A stretch of 64,000 nucleotides of DNA from Annulohypoxylon bovei var. microspora. Its lineage: Eukaryota; Ascomycota; Sordariomycetes; Xylariales; Hypoxylaceae. The translations under genes were made by a program, and so were the position numbers. Of the stretch, positions 22,601 to 31,756 are shown one piece after another; the stretch's first letter is position 1; each line of letters begins with the position of its first letter. Under the pieces are notes generated by a model. That model saw only the letters and a list, made by a program, of their open reading frames with translations. It ran no database searches and was not told the origin of the DNA. The stretch spans positions 124,001-188,000 of the forward strand of contig MU405259.1 of NCBI GenBank assembly GCA_022836615.1, read 5' to 3'.

Positions 22601-23206
22601 CGGCCTGAGGGGGAGCCGAAAGAAGAGACTACCCTTATGAGGGGGTTGTTTTCTCGCACCGGCGTACATTCAGCCTTGGAGCACGACAAGATCGTTAACA
22701 TCAAGAAAGATGGAGCCGACCCGAAGTACTTTCAGCGAGATATTAAGCTCGCGGAACAGAAAGCGAATGCTGCTCTTGAACGTGCTCGTGAGAGGGCTCG
22801 CACTGTACCGATTGGCGATGTCACTTGGACTGGCAGAGTTGGTCACACCGGCGGACCGTCTAACATACGTCGTGATCGCCGTGGCCCCAACTCGGCTGGC
22901 GTTTTAGCTGGGCTATCCGACAGACAAGGACTGAACACTCCAGCAAACAACTCTAGTCCAAATCCCTCTATTATATCTAGGAACACTAATCTTGGGATGA
23001 AGGAGTTCTTGACGTTGATCCCGCCGTTTCTGAAGGCACACGGAAACGCGACCCCGTCAAAGGCTTTGGTCGATCATTTTCGCAAGTACTGCATCACGAA
23101 GAACCAATCGGACCAATTTCAAGACGCGTTGCACCACGTCGCCACATTGAGCAAATCAGGTTCTTCGATGAGAGGTATTTGGACCCTTAAGAAACAGTAC
23201 AAGTAA
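19658..23206 (+). CDS. RAD26: SNF2-family DNA-dependent ATPase, Rad26/CSB (ERCC6) type
   Basis: Single-exon gene for 1182 residues. Residues about 60-165 are charged helical, probably coiled coil; 270-370 are basic, with nuclear-localisation-like KRSKRAK and KRRRINRRRKRQERR. The SNF2 core starts near residue 395: HHALFDYQRVGVQWL, motif I DEMGLGKT (about 421), APATVLQQW, Walker B as DEGHKIRNP (about 551), GTPMQNGLVELWSLFDFIFP. The helicase-C half includes KTLLFTQGVQM, TTKVGGLGINLTGAN and DPDWNPSTDIQARERAWRLGQ (about 830-850). A run of about nine Asp follows near residue 955. The C-terminal ~65 residues form a small helical module seen in CSB proteins. Rad26/CSB remodels stalled RNA polymerase II and starts transcription-coupled nucleotide excision repair. 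LFDFIFP and the Q-rich-free linker fit Rad26 better than Rad54 or Mot1. Confidence 0.92.
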   Translation: MTSDSGNLDVSKNESTDIQHLDNSITEPATTIVESASTVNRNAENDIADITDEASAIKNLTTNVRDQAELERDITYQANLALIDAEDKRDAKRIEKVEISIQKLRAEKRKQEQQFLKAMGRPIFKRAIQDKIARIDSDVKQARKDIADIQARIEQRHREGADADQLQNGNRKLPNESRRDFLVRTGKITPFAKIGGPRPQGVEGALADALVDAEDQAVADQLEEQAGYEPQSHQNLRAPGFDEEPDLPSVAAESEFGLRPRPRQQRKRKATREASSSDEYVPQASPNAPGVDPADQESEDAGVMRPRKRSKRAKNEDKVDLSEIDDGNEASYQTRLAHWTKRRRINRRRKRQERRHEGLDEPDSGDDEEEWLKPSPDHDDYLLENGLKLPGDIHHALFDYQRVGVQWLSELYHQKVGGIVGDEMGLGKTIQLISFLAALHHSKRLDKPVIVVAPATVLQQWVNEFHRWWPPMRVSILHASGSGMINMKAEGRIEDEVELYDDKLGRRKLPPSAKKIVDRVLKDGHVLITTYAGLQTYGRLLTPVEWGYAVLDEGHKIRNPDSAVTVYCKELRTPNRIILSGTPMQNGLVELWSLFDFIFPMRLGTLVDFRAQFEVPIRLGGHANANNYQILTSQKCAEVLKDTISPFLLQRLKVDVATDLPKKTEQVLFCHLTQTQRNHYESFLKSKEMDAIFTGGKNTLYGIDLLRKICNHPDLLDPSLSKKEGYEYGAVDKSGKMAVVEALLQTWKSLGHKTLLFTQGVQMLNIIERCVKRLGNIKYLRMDGETAIKDRQILIDKFNRDPEINLFLLTTKVGGLGINLTGANRIILYDPDWNPSTDIQARERAWRLGQKKEVTVYRLMTAGTIEEKIYHRQIYKQFLSTKVLKDPKQKTSFHLQDLHDLFSLGDSGEKVTETGRLFQGSEVTYTNTSTKSRGKRSNPEAVKAVETTTSRSSPTDDDDDDDDDGDRDVRSIGALAGLEDYRPEGEPKEETTLMRGLFSRTGVHSALEHDKIVNIKKDGADPKYFQRDIKLAEQKANAALERARERARTVPIGDVTWTGRVGHTGGPSNIRRDRRGPNSAGVLAGLSDRQGLNTPANNSSPNPSIISRNTNLGMKEFLTLIPPFLKAHGNATPSKALVDHFRKYCITKNQSDQFQDALHHVATLSKSGSSMRGIWTLKKQYK
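22523..22549 (+). repeat. (GAT)9 trinucleotide repeat within RAD26
   Basis: An in-frame GAT run encodes a poly-Asp tract between the helicase core and the C-terminal part of RAD26. Being a perfect trinucleotide repeat, it is likely to vary in length between strains without shifting the frame. Confidence 0.9.
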
Positions 23207-23764
23207 GTGTTGGTCGAAACACTAGCGTTGGAAGAGACTTTGTTTTATAAACAGCCCTGGAAGAGCTCAGGGTACGACTTGATTGCATTTAGCGGAATAT
23301 TGGGGGGAGCCAGGAGGGGCCAAGGGCATATTGAGCATAGCACAGGCGTTTGAGATGTTGGTCGACTGTGCATATATATTTTGCTTTACACATAGCGCTT
23401 TACAAACTAGCTTTTCAAAAATGAAATCTGATTCATTCACCTCTTGCCAGCTTCATAATCATGATGAATAGTTCGAATGGTTCGATATTAATTTCACGGG
23501 GAAGACGCTTAGGTAAAATTCTTGTTGATCAAAGTTTTCTCATTTCTGCTGTAGCCGTGCCAAAGGGCATCATGTGACAATAAGCATAGCTACTCTAAGT
23601 ATCATGGAGACCAGGCATGCTCTGTTCATCAGATCCACGCCGTTCTCCTCGTAATTGTCAACGCCACAGAGATGAAGAAGTCCAGATGCAAACCCTCGTT
23701 TACGCCGATTGCGTCCAGATCGCCCATAACCACCAGGGTGGTGATATGATATGATATGGCGCGA
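23207..23764. other. Convergent 3' flanks of RAD26 and RPS14
   Basis: This 558-bp space between two stop codons that face each other contains the two 3' UTRs. No additional gene or structural RNA is seen. Confidence 0.5.
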
Positions 23765-24504
23765 TCACAGACGACGACCACGGCGACCGCCCTTTCTGCG
23801 GGTGCTGTCGGAGGGGGTGGGGGTGACGTCCTCGATACGGCCGATCTTCATGCCGGAACGAGCCAGGGCACGGAGGGCGGACTGGGCACCGGGACCAGGG
23901 GTCTTGGTACCGTTACCACCGGTGGCACGGATCTTGATGTGGAGGGCGTTGATGCCGAGCTCCTTGCAGCGGGCGGCGACGTCCTGGGCAGCCAACATGG
24001 CGGCGTAGGGGGAGGACTCGTCACGGTCGGCCTTGACCTTCATACCACCAGTAACTCGGGTGATGGTTTCGCGGCCACTGGAATCACCCAGAATGTTAGC
24101 CTCATGAACCATACACAACAAAACGCAGACATATAATATATATAAAATCATGTGCACCATAGGCATATCATAGCGAGAGAAGGTCGTGGGGATTCGCTCC
24201 TCCTCATTCGCACGAAGCCGAGGCGACATGGATTTCTATATTTCGAAAATTGGAATAGCTGGTTTAGACGAACCTGAGATCGGTGACATGGACGAATGTG
24301 TCGTTGAAGGAGGCGAAGATACGGGCAACGCCAAAGACGAGCTCGCCTGTGAGCGCGGGGCACAGGTTAGCAAAATGAAGATGATTTTCACCGCCGCCAC
24401 GGTCTCTCTCTCTCTTTTCCTAGAAGAAATTACTCACCTTCACGGACCTGAGGTCCGAGGGAGATGTTCTCCTGAGCGGGACGGGGGGCCTTCTTGGGAG
24501 GCAT
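23765..24504 (-). CDS. RPS14: 40S ribosomal protein uS11 (S14), 3 exons
   Basis: Exons on the minus strand are 24438-24504, 24274-24346 and 23765-24077, giving 150 residues, the standard eukaryotic uS11 length. Splicing joins MPPKKAPRPAQENISLGPQV...RE to GELVFGVARIFASFNDTFVHVTDLS and GRETITRVTGGMKVKADRDE; the frame is continuous across both junctions. The C-terminal tail ends in STRRKGGRRGRRL, the basic, highly conserved end that contacts rRNA at the platform near the mRNA exit site. Introns are 91 bp (GTGAGT...CACAG) and 196 bp (GTTCGT...TCCAG); the second has CTAAC near its 3' end. The gene is transcribed divergently from RPL7 across 390 bp, suggesting a shared promoter for the two ribosomal proteins. 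Confidence 0.95.
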
Positions 24505-24894
24505 TGTGAATGAACTTTTTCTTGTGGTGTTGGAAGTTGACGGTTGGTTGATCTGAATGGTTGGCCGCGAGGTTTTTCAAGGAAATTTAGGACGGTGACA
24601 AAATTGGACGGGGTTTCTTTTCGTGGGAGAATGAGAGCGCAGCGGTGACTGGCGGCAGAAACTTTTAAAGTGGGATAACCCTAAAGCCATTCCCGATTCT
24701 CGCTTGGGGCGGTGTGCGTGTACAGCTTTGACCCGCCACGCCATTCCTACTTCGGCTAGGTAAACTAAAACGGCCCACACTGAAACTCTATTGAATGAAA
24801 TTTTTGTGTGCTTCTTCCATTTTCTCAATTCTTCATCTAACAACCACCAAATCGGCAAACTCACGACCATCGGCCATCGCCCTACTCGACAACA
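24505..24894. promoter_or_regulatory. Shared bidirectional promoter of RPS14 and RPL7
   Basis: Only 390 bases separate the two start codons. On the minus strand, 24645-24651 reads CAGTCAC, the core of the HomolD box of fungal ribosomal-protein promoters (S. pombe and many Pezizomycotina). AACCCTAAA occurs at about 24678-24686. No clear TATA box is seen, which also fits ribosomal-protein promoters of this type. Co-regulation of the pair is an inference from layout. Confidence 0.5.
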
Positions 24895-26456
24895 ATGGCT
24901 GCCACCACGTATGATACTCTTCCCTAGTTTCTTCTTTTATTGAAAGAGCATATCGAGTATCTCGATGTCCGGTTCTATGGATTTTGTAGATTGTCGTGGT
25001 CCTCTCGGCTGGTTGCACTGCTCCTCGTAAACGCCTGAAAATGGTGTAAAGGAATTTTGCAGCTCAGTTCGATCTATCCTAGACTTCTCCCTCAGCTTCT
25101 CAGGTTTGAAATACAACTTGCGGGTTGAGAGATGTTGCTCTGGGGCGTTGGAGATGAAGGTCTGTCCTTCTCTCTGAAAACTATCTGCCGCTTTTACTAT
25201 CAGCAGACGGTCCAGCAATGGTCGTCACTAAAGCTGATACAGAGTGAGCATATCTCTTGGGCTTTTGTCCGAGGTGTTGTCGGATGAGAGGGAATGCTAT
25301 ATAGAAGTTGTTATCCTCGAAAGAGGTAACGGTTCTCTTCCAAGCATCTCACCGATTAAAAATTTCCCTCCGAGTTAGCTACCGCCGAGAATGTCGCGCT
25401 TCAGTCGGCAATTCTCCAACCGGCGCTCTATTCATGCATTTATGTGTGATTGCGGACTACGTACTAATCTGATTTTAACTATAGTACCGTCCCGACCAAG
25501 GACCAGGTCCTCGTCCCTGAGACCCTCCTCAAGAAGCGCAAGAGCCAGGAGAAGGCTCGCGCTGAGAGAACCGCCGAGCTCGAGAAGCGAAAGAAGGTTA
25601 GTCTTTTCTATCAGTTTTAAAAGGGGGGAGCGACGTGATGCATAAAACATTTTGCGGCTAGACTACGGTCAATGTTGTTGCAAATTAACCATCTTTCGGG
25701 TCTGATCGACGAAGAGAAATATACAATTGTTATATGTGTTCTTTGTGTAGGATATAAACTGACAATGTCGTCTAGGTCAACAAGGAGAAGCGTGTCGTTA
25801 TCTTCAAGCGTGCTGAGAAGTACGTTAAGGAGTACCGCGATGCCGAGCGCGAGAAGGTCCGCCTCAACCGCCTCGCCAAGCAGGAGGGCAGCTTCCACGT
25901 TCCTGGCGAGGAGAAGTTGATCTTCGTTATCCGAATCAAGGGGTATGTCTATCATCACCTAGAAGATCAATTGAATTATGGCTAACGAATGATTAGTATC
26001 AACAAGATTGCCCCCAAGCCCCGCAAGATTCTCCAGCTTCTCCGTCTTCTCCAGATCAACAACAGTGTCTTCGTCCGTGTCACCAAGGCTACCGCTGAGA
26101 TGATCAAGATCGTCGAGCCGTGGGTTGCCTACGGTTACCCCAACCTGAAGAGCGTCAAGGAGCTCATCTACAAGCGCGGATACGGCAAGGTCGACAAGCA
26201 GCGCATTCCTCTGACTGACAACGCTATCATTGAGGAGAGCCTTGGCAAGTACGGCATTGTCTGTATCGAGGATTTGGTCCACGAGATCTACACCGTTGGC
26301 CCCAACTTCAAGCAAGCCTCCAACTTCCTGTGGCCCTTCAAGCTCAGCAACCCCAACGGCGGTTTCCGAACTCGCAAGTTCAAGCACTTCATCGAGGGTG
26401 GTGACCTAGGTAACCGGGAGGACAAGATCAACGCCCTGATCCGACAAATGAACTAA
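24895..26456 (+). CDS. RPL7: 60S ribosomal protein uL30 (L7), 4 exons
   Basis: Exons are 24895-24908, 25485-25596, 25776-25942 and 25997-26456, giving 250 residues. The first exon codes only MAAT plus two bases. Joined protein: MAATTTVPTKDQVLVPETLLKK..., a basic N-terminal helix (KRKSQEKARAERTAELEKRKK), then VIFKRAEKYVKEYR, the L30-like core FVIRIKGINKIAPKPRKILQLLRL and IEDLVHEIYTVG, and the end NREDKINALIRQMN. Length and all blocks match eukaryotic L7, a 60S surface protein. Introns are 576, 179 and 54 bp. Intron 1 is unusually long for this gene set, and intron 2 holds a box C/D snoRNA (separate entry), as RPL7 introns do in yeast. Starting so close to a donor site (14-bp first exon) is common in fungal ribosomal-protein genes. 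Confidence 0.95.
25631..25709 (+). ncRNA. Box C/D snoRNA in RPL7 intron 2 (snR39b/snR39/snR59-like)
   Basis: Within the intron, GTGATGC at 25635-25641 resembles box C (RUGAUGA) and CTGA at 25702-25705 is box D. The 14 bases directly before box D (25688-25701, ACCATCTTTCGGGT) are a perfect reverse complement of ACCCGAAAGATGGT, a universally conserved segment of large-subunit rRNA; with the first base of box D it extends to GACCCGAAAGATGGT. Counting five bases from box D puts the predicted 2'-O-methylation on the G of CCCGAAAG, the site of yeast snR39b (25S G805), next to the A807 site of snR39/snR59. In yeast snR39 and snR59 sit in introns of RPL7A and RPL7B, so the host gene is conserved. Weak points: the last base of box C differs from consensus and the terminal stem is only about 3 bp, so the ends are approximate. 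Confidence 0.8.
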
Positions 26457-27067
26457 GGAAACGGTTAAGGGTTAATGGGTCTGGTTTTATGGGGGTTTGC
26501 TTCTGAGCATGGTTCACGGCGTTCATAAAAGCTTCGGATGCTAGCAATGAATTGAGACTTTGATGATCATGGCAACCCCATACTTGACGTGTCCTCTGCT
26601 ATAGTGACTATTTGTATATGTTTTAATGTGCTTGTGTCATGATAACTCTATCGTACCTATTACGGCGACTCTTAAGAGTTTACAATGCCAATGATGATTT
26701 CTACTACTGACTGGACACCTATTCATGATTAAACCAATCCCGTGAACCTTCGCGAAACTACAGCGGTCAGGAACAACTATATTAGGTTTCAAGATGGGCA
26801 ATAAAGCAGGGTGGAGAATTCGTTCTATAGCATGTAGCTCTCGTCAGGGCCAATCCAACCCTCCAGTATTCAACAACCATGCCATCTTAAAGCCTGCTTT
26901 GTAGCTTTAACGCACAGTTAGGTATCCCTCAATAAAACGCATTCCACGAATACCTCCAGACCGGCCACGGCAGCTGTGCCCGAAAAGCGCTCCGTTCTAT
27001 ATAAAGCTCCAAGTAGAAATATGTACAGGATCGAGGATTGGAGTATAGAAGTTTAGGGCACGAGGGC
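26457..27067. other. Convergent 3' flanks of RPL7 and ISA2
   Basis: This 611-bp space between two facing stop codons presumably holds both 3' UTRs. I see no other gene in it. Confidence 0.5.
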
Positions 27068-27967
27068 TCAGAACTTGACGTCGAAGCTGGTGCCGCAGCC
27101 GCAGCTGCTGGTGGCCGCCGGGTTGTCGACGATCTTGAACTGGCTGCCGATCAGCTCCATCGTGAAGTCCACCTTGCTGCCCTTCAGCAGCGACAGGCTC
27201 GGCGAGTCGAGGATCACCTTGGGCGTCGACGGGGCGGCCTCGCTGGGCGCCTCCTTGACGAACTCGAAGATCGTGTCGTCTTCCCGAATGCTGGGCGTTG
27301 GGGGGGCGGTGTGCGCCGCGCCGGCTGGGCTCGGCGGGGTGCTGGATGATGGCGAGGGGGGCTGGCGTGAGTCGTCGGACGCCGCAGGAGCGGAGGCGGG
27401 GGGTAGCGACGGCGGCAAGGTCGTCAGCGACATCAGGTACTGGAACCCGTGGCAGCCGCCGGACTCGACGGAGATGCGCAGCGCCAGGTTGGGGTTCTTG
27501 TCCTTGTCCATGATCTTGGAGAGCCTCTGGTGCAAAGGGTAAGTAATGGGGGCAGGGGTAGATGGGTAGAGTAGGGTAGGGCTTACATGCGCGGCCCGCG
27601 GCGTGATCTCCAGCACCATGTCGTTCCCGTCCTCGTCCTGCTGCGGGTTGTGCACGACCTGGGTCTTGCGCCAGCCCGCCGTGGCGCTAAACGGCCGCCG
27701 CGCCGCGACGTGGACGCCGCTGTTATTGCGGTCGTTACTTCGGGGGCGCGCGTTTCGAGCGCTACGGCTTCGGAGGGGTGCTGGTCGAACTTCCCGCGAG
27801 GCGGCTAGGTGCAGCGCTCGGGTCCGCGGCGGCAGCAGCAGCTCCAGGATCGAGCTGCTGCTACTACTACTGCTCGCGGCCGACGGCGCAGATGTGCTGA
27901 GGAGCCGGACGAACACTCTCGCCAGAGACGACGTGCGCACACAGCGCATGGGGAGGGGGGGCTGCAT
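27068..27967 (-). CDS. ISA2: Mitochondrial iron-sulfur cluster assembly protein of the HesB/IscA type, 2 exons
   Basis: Exons on the minus strand are 27587-27967 and 27068-27526, giving 279 residues. The 60-bp intron (GTAAGC...CACCAG) contains no stop and is a multiple of three, so the unspliced frame is also open; splicing restores the A-type carrier motif ITPRAAH-RLSKIM. The first ~100 residues are Arg/Ser-rich without acidic clusters, as in a matrix presequence. The three conserved cysteines are present: Cys152 in SGGCHGFQY and Cys269/Cys271 in SSCGCGTSF. A Pro/Ser/Ala-rich insertion of about 50 residues separates FQYLMSL from DDTIFEFV, a low-complexity loop absent from bacterial IscA. ISA2 acts with ISA1 and IBA57 to build [4Fe-4S] clusters in mitochondria. 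The FEF and E...GS..KI spacing and long N-terminus favour ISA2 over ISA1. Confidence 0.88.
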   Translation of the reverse strand: MQPPLPMRCVRTSSLARVFVRLLSTSAPSAASSSSSSSSILELLLPPRTRALHLAASREVRPAPLRSRSARNARPRSNDRNNSGVHVAARRPFSATAGWRKTQVVHNPQQDEDGNDMVLEITPRAAHVSPTLLYPSTPAPITYPLHQRLSKIMDKDKNPNLALRISVESGGCHGFQYLMSLTTLPPSLPPASAPAASDDSRQPPSPSSSTPPSPAGAAHTAPPTPSIREDDTIFEFVKEAPSEAAPSTPKVILDSPSLSLLKGSKVDFTMELIGSQFKIVDNPAATSSCGCGTSFDVKF

Positions 27968-29590
27968 CTTCGGCGGCTTAGGGAGGTTTGTAGGTAGTGT
28001 ATCGGTAAGAGGGCGTTTCTAAGCAGAAATTAAAAATTCGGAAGGGTGGGATGATGTCAAGCTAGGTTAGCTCGGCATACAGGGCGTATGTACATACAAT
28101 AATACAATGGGGCCGGTGAGAATCGGCAGAATGGTGGCGGAGATGCCGTATTAAAATTTAAAGAATGAGAGATATTAGTAATGGACTGGCCAATTACGCA
28201 GGCGCGATTTTCAATCCCGAGATGTTAGCGCATCTGCTACATGGCTCTTGCTTACTGCTTAAAGTTGCGTGGTAATCGGCTGCGGTACCTTTGATGGGAG
28301 CTTAAGAGGTTTATGCAATTTATTATCTTAGTAACGAGAGTGTAACATGAAACGTGATTACTAAATCTATAACTTTCGTCTAACTACTTCATATAACTTT
28401 AACTTTGTCGGATTGTACTGTGCTTGTGCTTCTATTTCTTTATTAACTTCAAGATCCCGGAGGGGGCTGCTTGTTTGGTTGTTGTACTGAAGCAAATATG
28501 AATGTTTAGGACAGTTCCCAAGCAACAAGGATAAACCAAGATTTCCTTACACCGTCTCCAAATTTGTAGGAGTCGCTCGGCCGGGAATCTGAGATGGATT
28601 CATCAACCCCTATCTTACTTTACGACGGCACGCTTTTCCGAGAGAAAAAATGAGAATTCAGGTGGTCACGAGAGAGTAGAGAAGTCAGCCAAGGAAGAAA
28701 ATACTCTCTCTATGAGCTTCTATGAGTTCCCCCACTTGGGAGAAGAGACCACTTCTCCGTCCTTTGCATCGATGGACAATAGGCATCACCTGGAGACTAC
28801 GTTGGCCCTACCACGATGCCTCCAACATGAGAAATTTTCTCTTTGCAGATAGGAGACCTTGAAGGCTGATCTCTCAAAGAGGTATCCCGCTATGGCTATT
28901 TCTAATAATCCCATGAGAAAGGAAGGTCGACAACACTTGGCTAACATCGATATACAGCTCTATATATAGCAGAGCGGGTCCTTGAGGCTACTCGGCCATT
29001 ACGTGCTGGCGAAGAATAAGCTCATCGGAGTATTCTTATCTCTTACATATATCTCAAAGGCCGGGAATGTATCCGCGTCATTGGTCGGGCTAGATCTCGA
29101 CTTTGTCTCGCGTGGAGCATATCCCGCCGGAAACAAATCCTTCCGCGGGGGACTATATTCCTATGCAGGGACTCGATGCCTCAATGGGTACTATATGTCC
29201 CGAGATTGATGAATTTGGACATCTGGATTTCCGTTTTGCACATCCTTCTCTTTAACCGCGAGCCACTACGACGACGCTCATATTTTGCCGGCGATATGGG
29301 CTCCAGATACCCATAACCCCACGGCAGGGCCGCCCTTCGAATATATTGTCTCACGGGCGAAAAAAAAGGTCCTCGAGCTTAAATTTGATTAAATATCTTG
29401 GGAAACAAGGTTCCAGATGGAGGTATTTGGAATCAGAGACAAAATAATACCTACAAAAGAGCTCCTCCACCCAGCTTAGCTATCACATGAAAGACACACG
29501 ATACGAATACAGACGATCTAGCAATTGACTTTTCTTTTACGACTCTTCAGAGGCTAAAACATACCGTCTAACTAGTCTAACACCGGCAAA
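27968..29590. other. Divergent intergenic region between ISA2 and the LPMO-like gene
   Basis: About 1.6 kb with only short, non-protein-like frames. A TATATATAG run occurs at about 28971-28979, but some 610 bases before the LPMO-like ATG, so it is not clearly its TATA box. No structured RNA or repeat of note. Confidence 0.45.
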
Positions 29591-30243
29591 ATGCTTTCCC
29601 AGCTCTTTCCCCTCGCGGCTCTTGCTGCCACGGTCTCAGCCCACGGTCTCATCACGTCACCAACTCCCCGCGCACCGGGCGACGCGTCTATCGCCGCCTG
29701 CGGGAAGTCCGTCGTAGACAACATCAAGAACGACAAGACGTCACACGTGGAGGGCCTCCCTGAGCTTGCTGCCGCCGACCCAGACTACAAGAGCGACCAA
29801 TGCAACGTGTGGCTCTGCAAAGGCATCCAGTACGCCGACAACGCGGCCAACTTGCAGAAATACACGGCCGGCCAAAGTGTCCCTATCGAAGTCCAGCTGT
29901 CGATCCCGCACGTCGGAGCCGCCAACGTGTCCATCGTCGACACCAAGACGGATACCATCATCGGGACCCCGCTTCTAAACTGGCCCTCCGGCTACGCGGA
30001 TGAGCGTCAGTTCTACGCTCACACGACTCCCGCCAACCAGACCAAGTTCAACATTACTATCCCCGAGGACCTCGGCACTCAATGCTCTGAGGCCGGTGCT
30101 TGCGTAAGTTCTGGTGAAACCCTTTGAGATTGATATAAGACGCAATATTCTGACAGGCACGCATATAGGTCATCCAATGGTGGTGGTACGGCACCGGAGC
30201 AAGACAGACCTATGAGTCTTGCGTCGACTTTACCATTGCATAA
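29591..30243 (+). CDS. Secreted LPMO-like / chitin-binding type-4 domain protein, 2 exons
   Basis: Exons are 29591-30103 and 30169-30243, giving 195 residues; the 65-bp intron (GTAAGT...ATATAG) joins EAGAC to VIQWWWYG in phase 0. The signal peptide MLSQLFPLAALAATVSA ends directly before His18-Gly, so the mature protein would begin with His, as copper lytic polysaccharide monooxygenases do. A second candidate copper ligand is His107 in SIPHVGAANVS. Cysteines at SIAACGK, DQCNVWLC, TQCSEAGAC and ESCVDF are probably paired in disulfides. The general build (HG...SP.PR.PGD start, QWWWY and TYESCVDF end) matches small fungal proteins annotated with the chitin-binding type-4/LPMO_10-like fold. Whether it is an active oxidase or a non-catalytic copper-binding relative (X325-like) cannot be decided. 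It is likely secreted to the wall or medium. Confidence 0.72.
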
Positions 30244-30765
30244 AGGCTACAATCTCGAAAGCATGGATGAGATATACGGAGAATAAATTTACGAATTTAG
30301 ATGTCAAGATACTTCTGGGAAACTTTTATTATCATTTAGTAACATCTCTGACTTATGAATACATTGAAATATACGAAATATATGATATATTACAGAAAGT
30401 TCCTTCCGACCATCAACTATGTCACCGTGAAAACCAGGCTGTGTTGAATTTATTTACTTTGTTTATTGACTTAGTTGAGGAAATATTTTACTACTGCGGA
30501 AAAATAGGACGAAAAGCAAATTATATAAGCGCGGATACTCCTGAACACATCACGGATCGTCCCAAGATAACCCCAAGCCTACCTGTTGTCCCTCGTTACA
30601 TTGTATACGACATCATGTGAAATAGAGTCCTCGATTTTAAGTCGAGTAAGCCGGCTCCGTTCACCATCCGCAAAAACTTTAAACTTTCACATTCCGTCCG
30701 ACGTAACGATCCGTCTCCGCCCCCATCTCCATTCCGGTTCCCGTTCCCGATATTTTATTCATGGC
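30244..30765. other. Convergent 3' flanks of the LPMO-like and Mpv17-family genes
   Basis: An AT-rich 522-bp space. Frames extending through it, such as 30219-30620, start inside the LPMO-like second exon in the wrong frame and have random composition. Confidence 0.5.
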
Positions 30766-31756
30766 TTAGTATTGCGGGTTAGGTCCGATCCCTGGGGGAG
30801 GATATTCGGATTCGGGCCTGCCGCCGGCTACGGAGCCTGAGCGGCCATCACCGAAGTGCTTCTTGCGCAGGGCAGCGAGCCGCTTCTTCTTGGTGATGGT
30901 GTTGATGTATGTACCGATGACAAAGGCGACGACGTTGAAGAAGGGAACCCAGGCAGCCTCGGGGAGGAAAGCCTGTGCGAAGGCGAGGCAGAGCGGCGAG
31001 GTGATCCAAGAGACCTTCATAACTTTCATGAAGCCGACGCGTACCGTTGCTCGTACTTGATGGTAAGTTCGGGCACCGGCGATGAGGGCCATGGCGACGA
31101 GGTAGACCACGTTCTGGATGGGGGCAACCTACGACGTGCATGTTAGTATTGGAGCGTGTTAGATATTATGATCAGGGAACCTACAACTAAGTTGCTGACA
31201 AAGATCTGGAGAATCTTGGCGCGAAGACTCGTGCGACCCTTGAAGGCTTTCTGAAGAATCCAGATTAAGAAGTGGCCTAAGGGCGCGCTGACCAAGGCGC
31301 CATAGGCAGACATCTTCGGGACGCGAGCGGTAAAATAGTTTCCGTGCTTGTTGCGATCTTTAGCTAGCCATGATGCGAGTAGCTCCTGTAGACCGGCGAG
31401 GGTTCCAGCCGTGAGCATCTTTGTCCGCAGGGGATTTCTCTCCAGCTCGTTGATGTACGCCTGCGAAAATTAACGAGTTAATCAATTGCGGTTCAGCGGG
31501 TCGCACAACTTTTGAAGAACACGAAAATAATGAGAGGACAATAACTTACCATCAGGTAGCCTCTCGTGCCAGCGTTTTTCGCGCCTCCAGTAAGCGCAGT
31601 GCCGATTGCCTCAGAGAGAGGATGTCTTCCTGAGGTGCCTGGAAGAGGACCGTCGCGAGGATGGAGGTGAGGACGGTGGATGAGAGCACGTCCACTCTGG
31701 TCGCCGACAGTCTCGGTCGCATGGCGGATCGTCTCCCTCTCGACCTTGACCGACAT
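30766..31756 (-). CDS. Mpv17/PMP22-family integral membrane protein (peroxisomal, WSC-like candidate), 3 exons
   Basis: Exons on the minus strand are 31550-31756, 31185-31460 and 30766-31128, giving 281 residues; both introns (89 and 56 bp) are phase 0. After a hydrophilic N-terminal ~70 residues, the family pattern begins: YINELERNPLRTKMLTAGTLAGLQELLASWL, then PKMSAYGALVSAPLGHFLIW, NLVVAPIQNVVYLVAMALIAG, KVMKVSWITSPLCLAFAQAFLP and WVPFFNVVAFVIGTYINT, which makes about four membrane helices. The tail is basic and then Pro-rich. Mpv17/PMP22 proteins sit in peroxisomal or inner mitochondrial membranes and form pores or channels. In filamentous ascomycetes one member, WSC, sorts Woronin bodies; the conserved 'VAPIQN' region and tail look more like the peroxisomal branch than Sym1, but I cannot confirm orthology. 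It diverges from the Cys-rich gene downstream. Confidence 0.8.
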
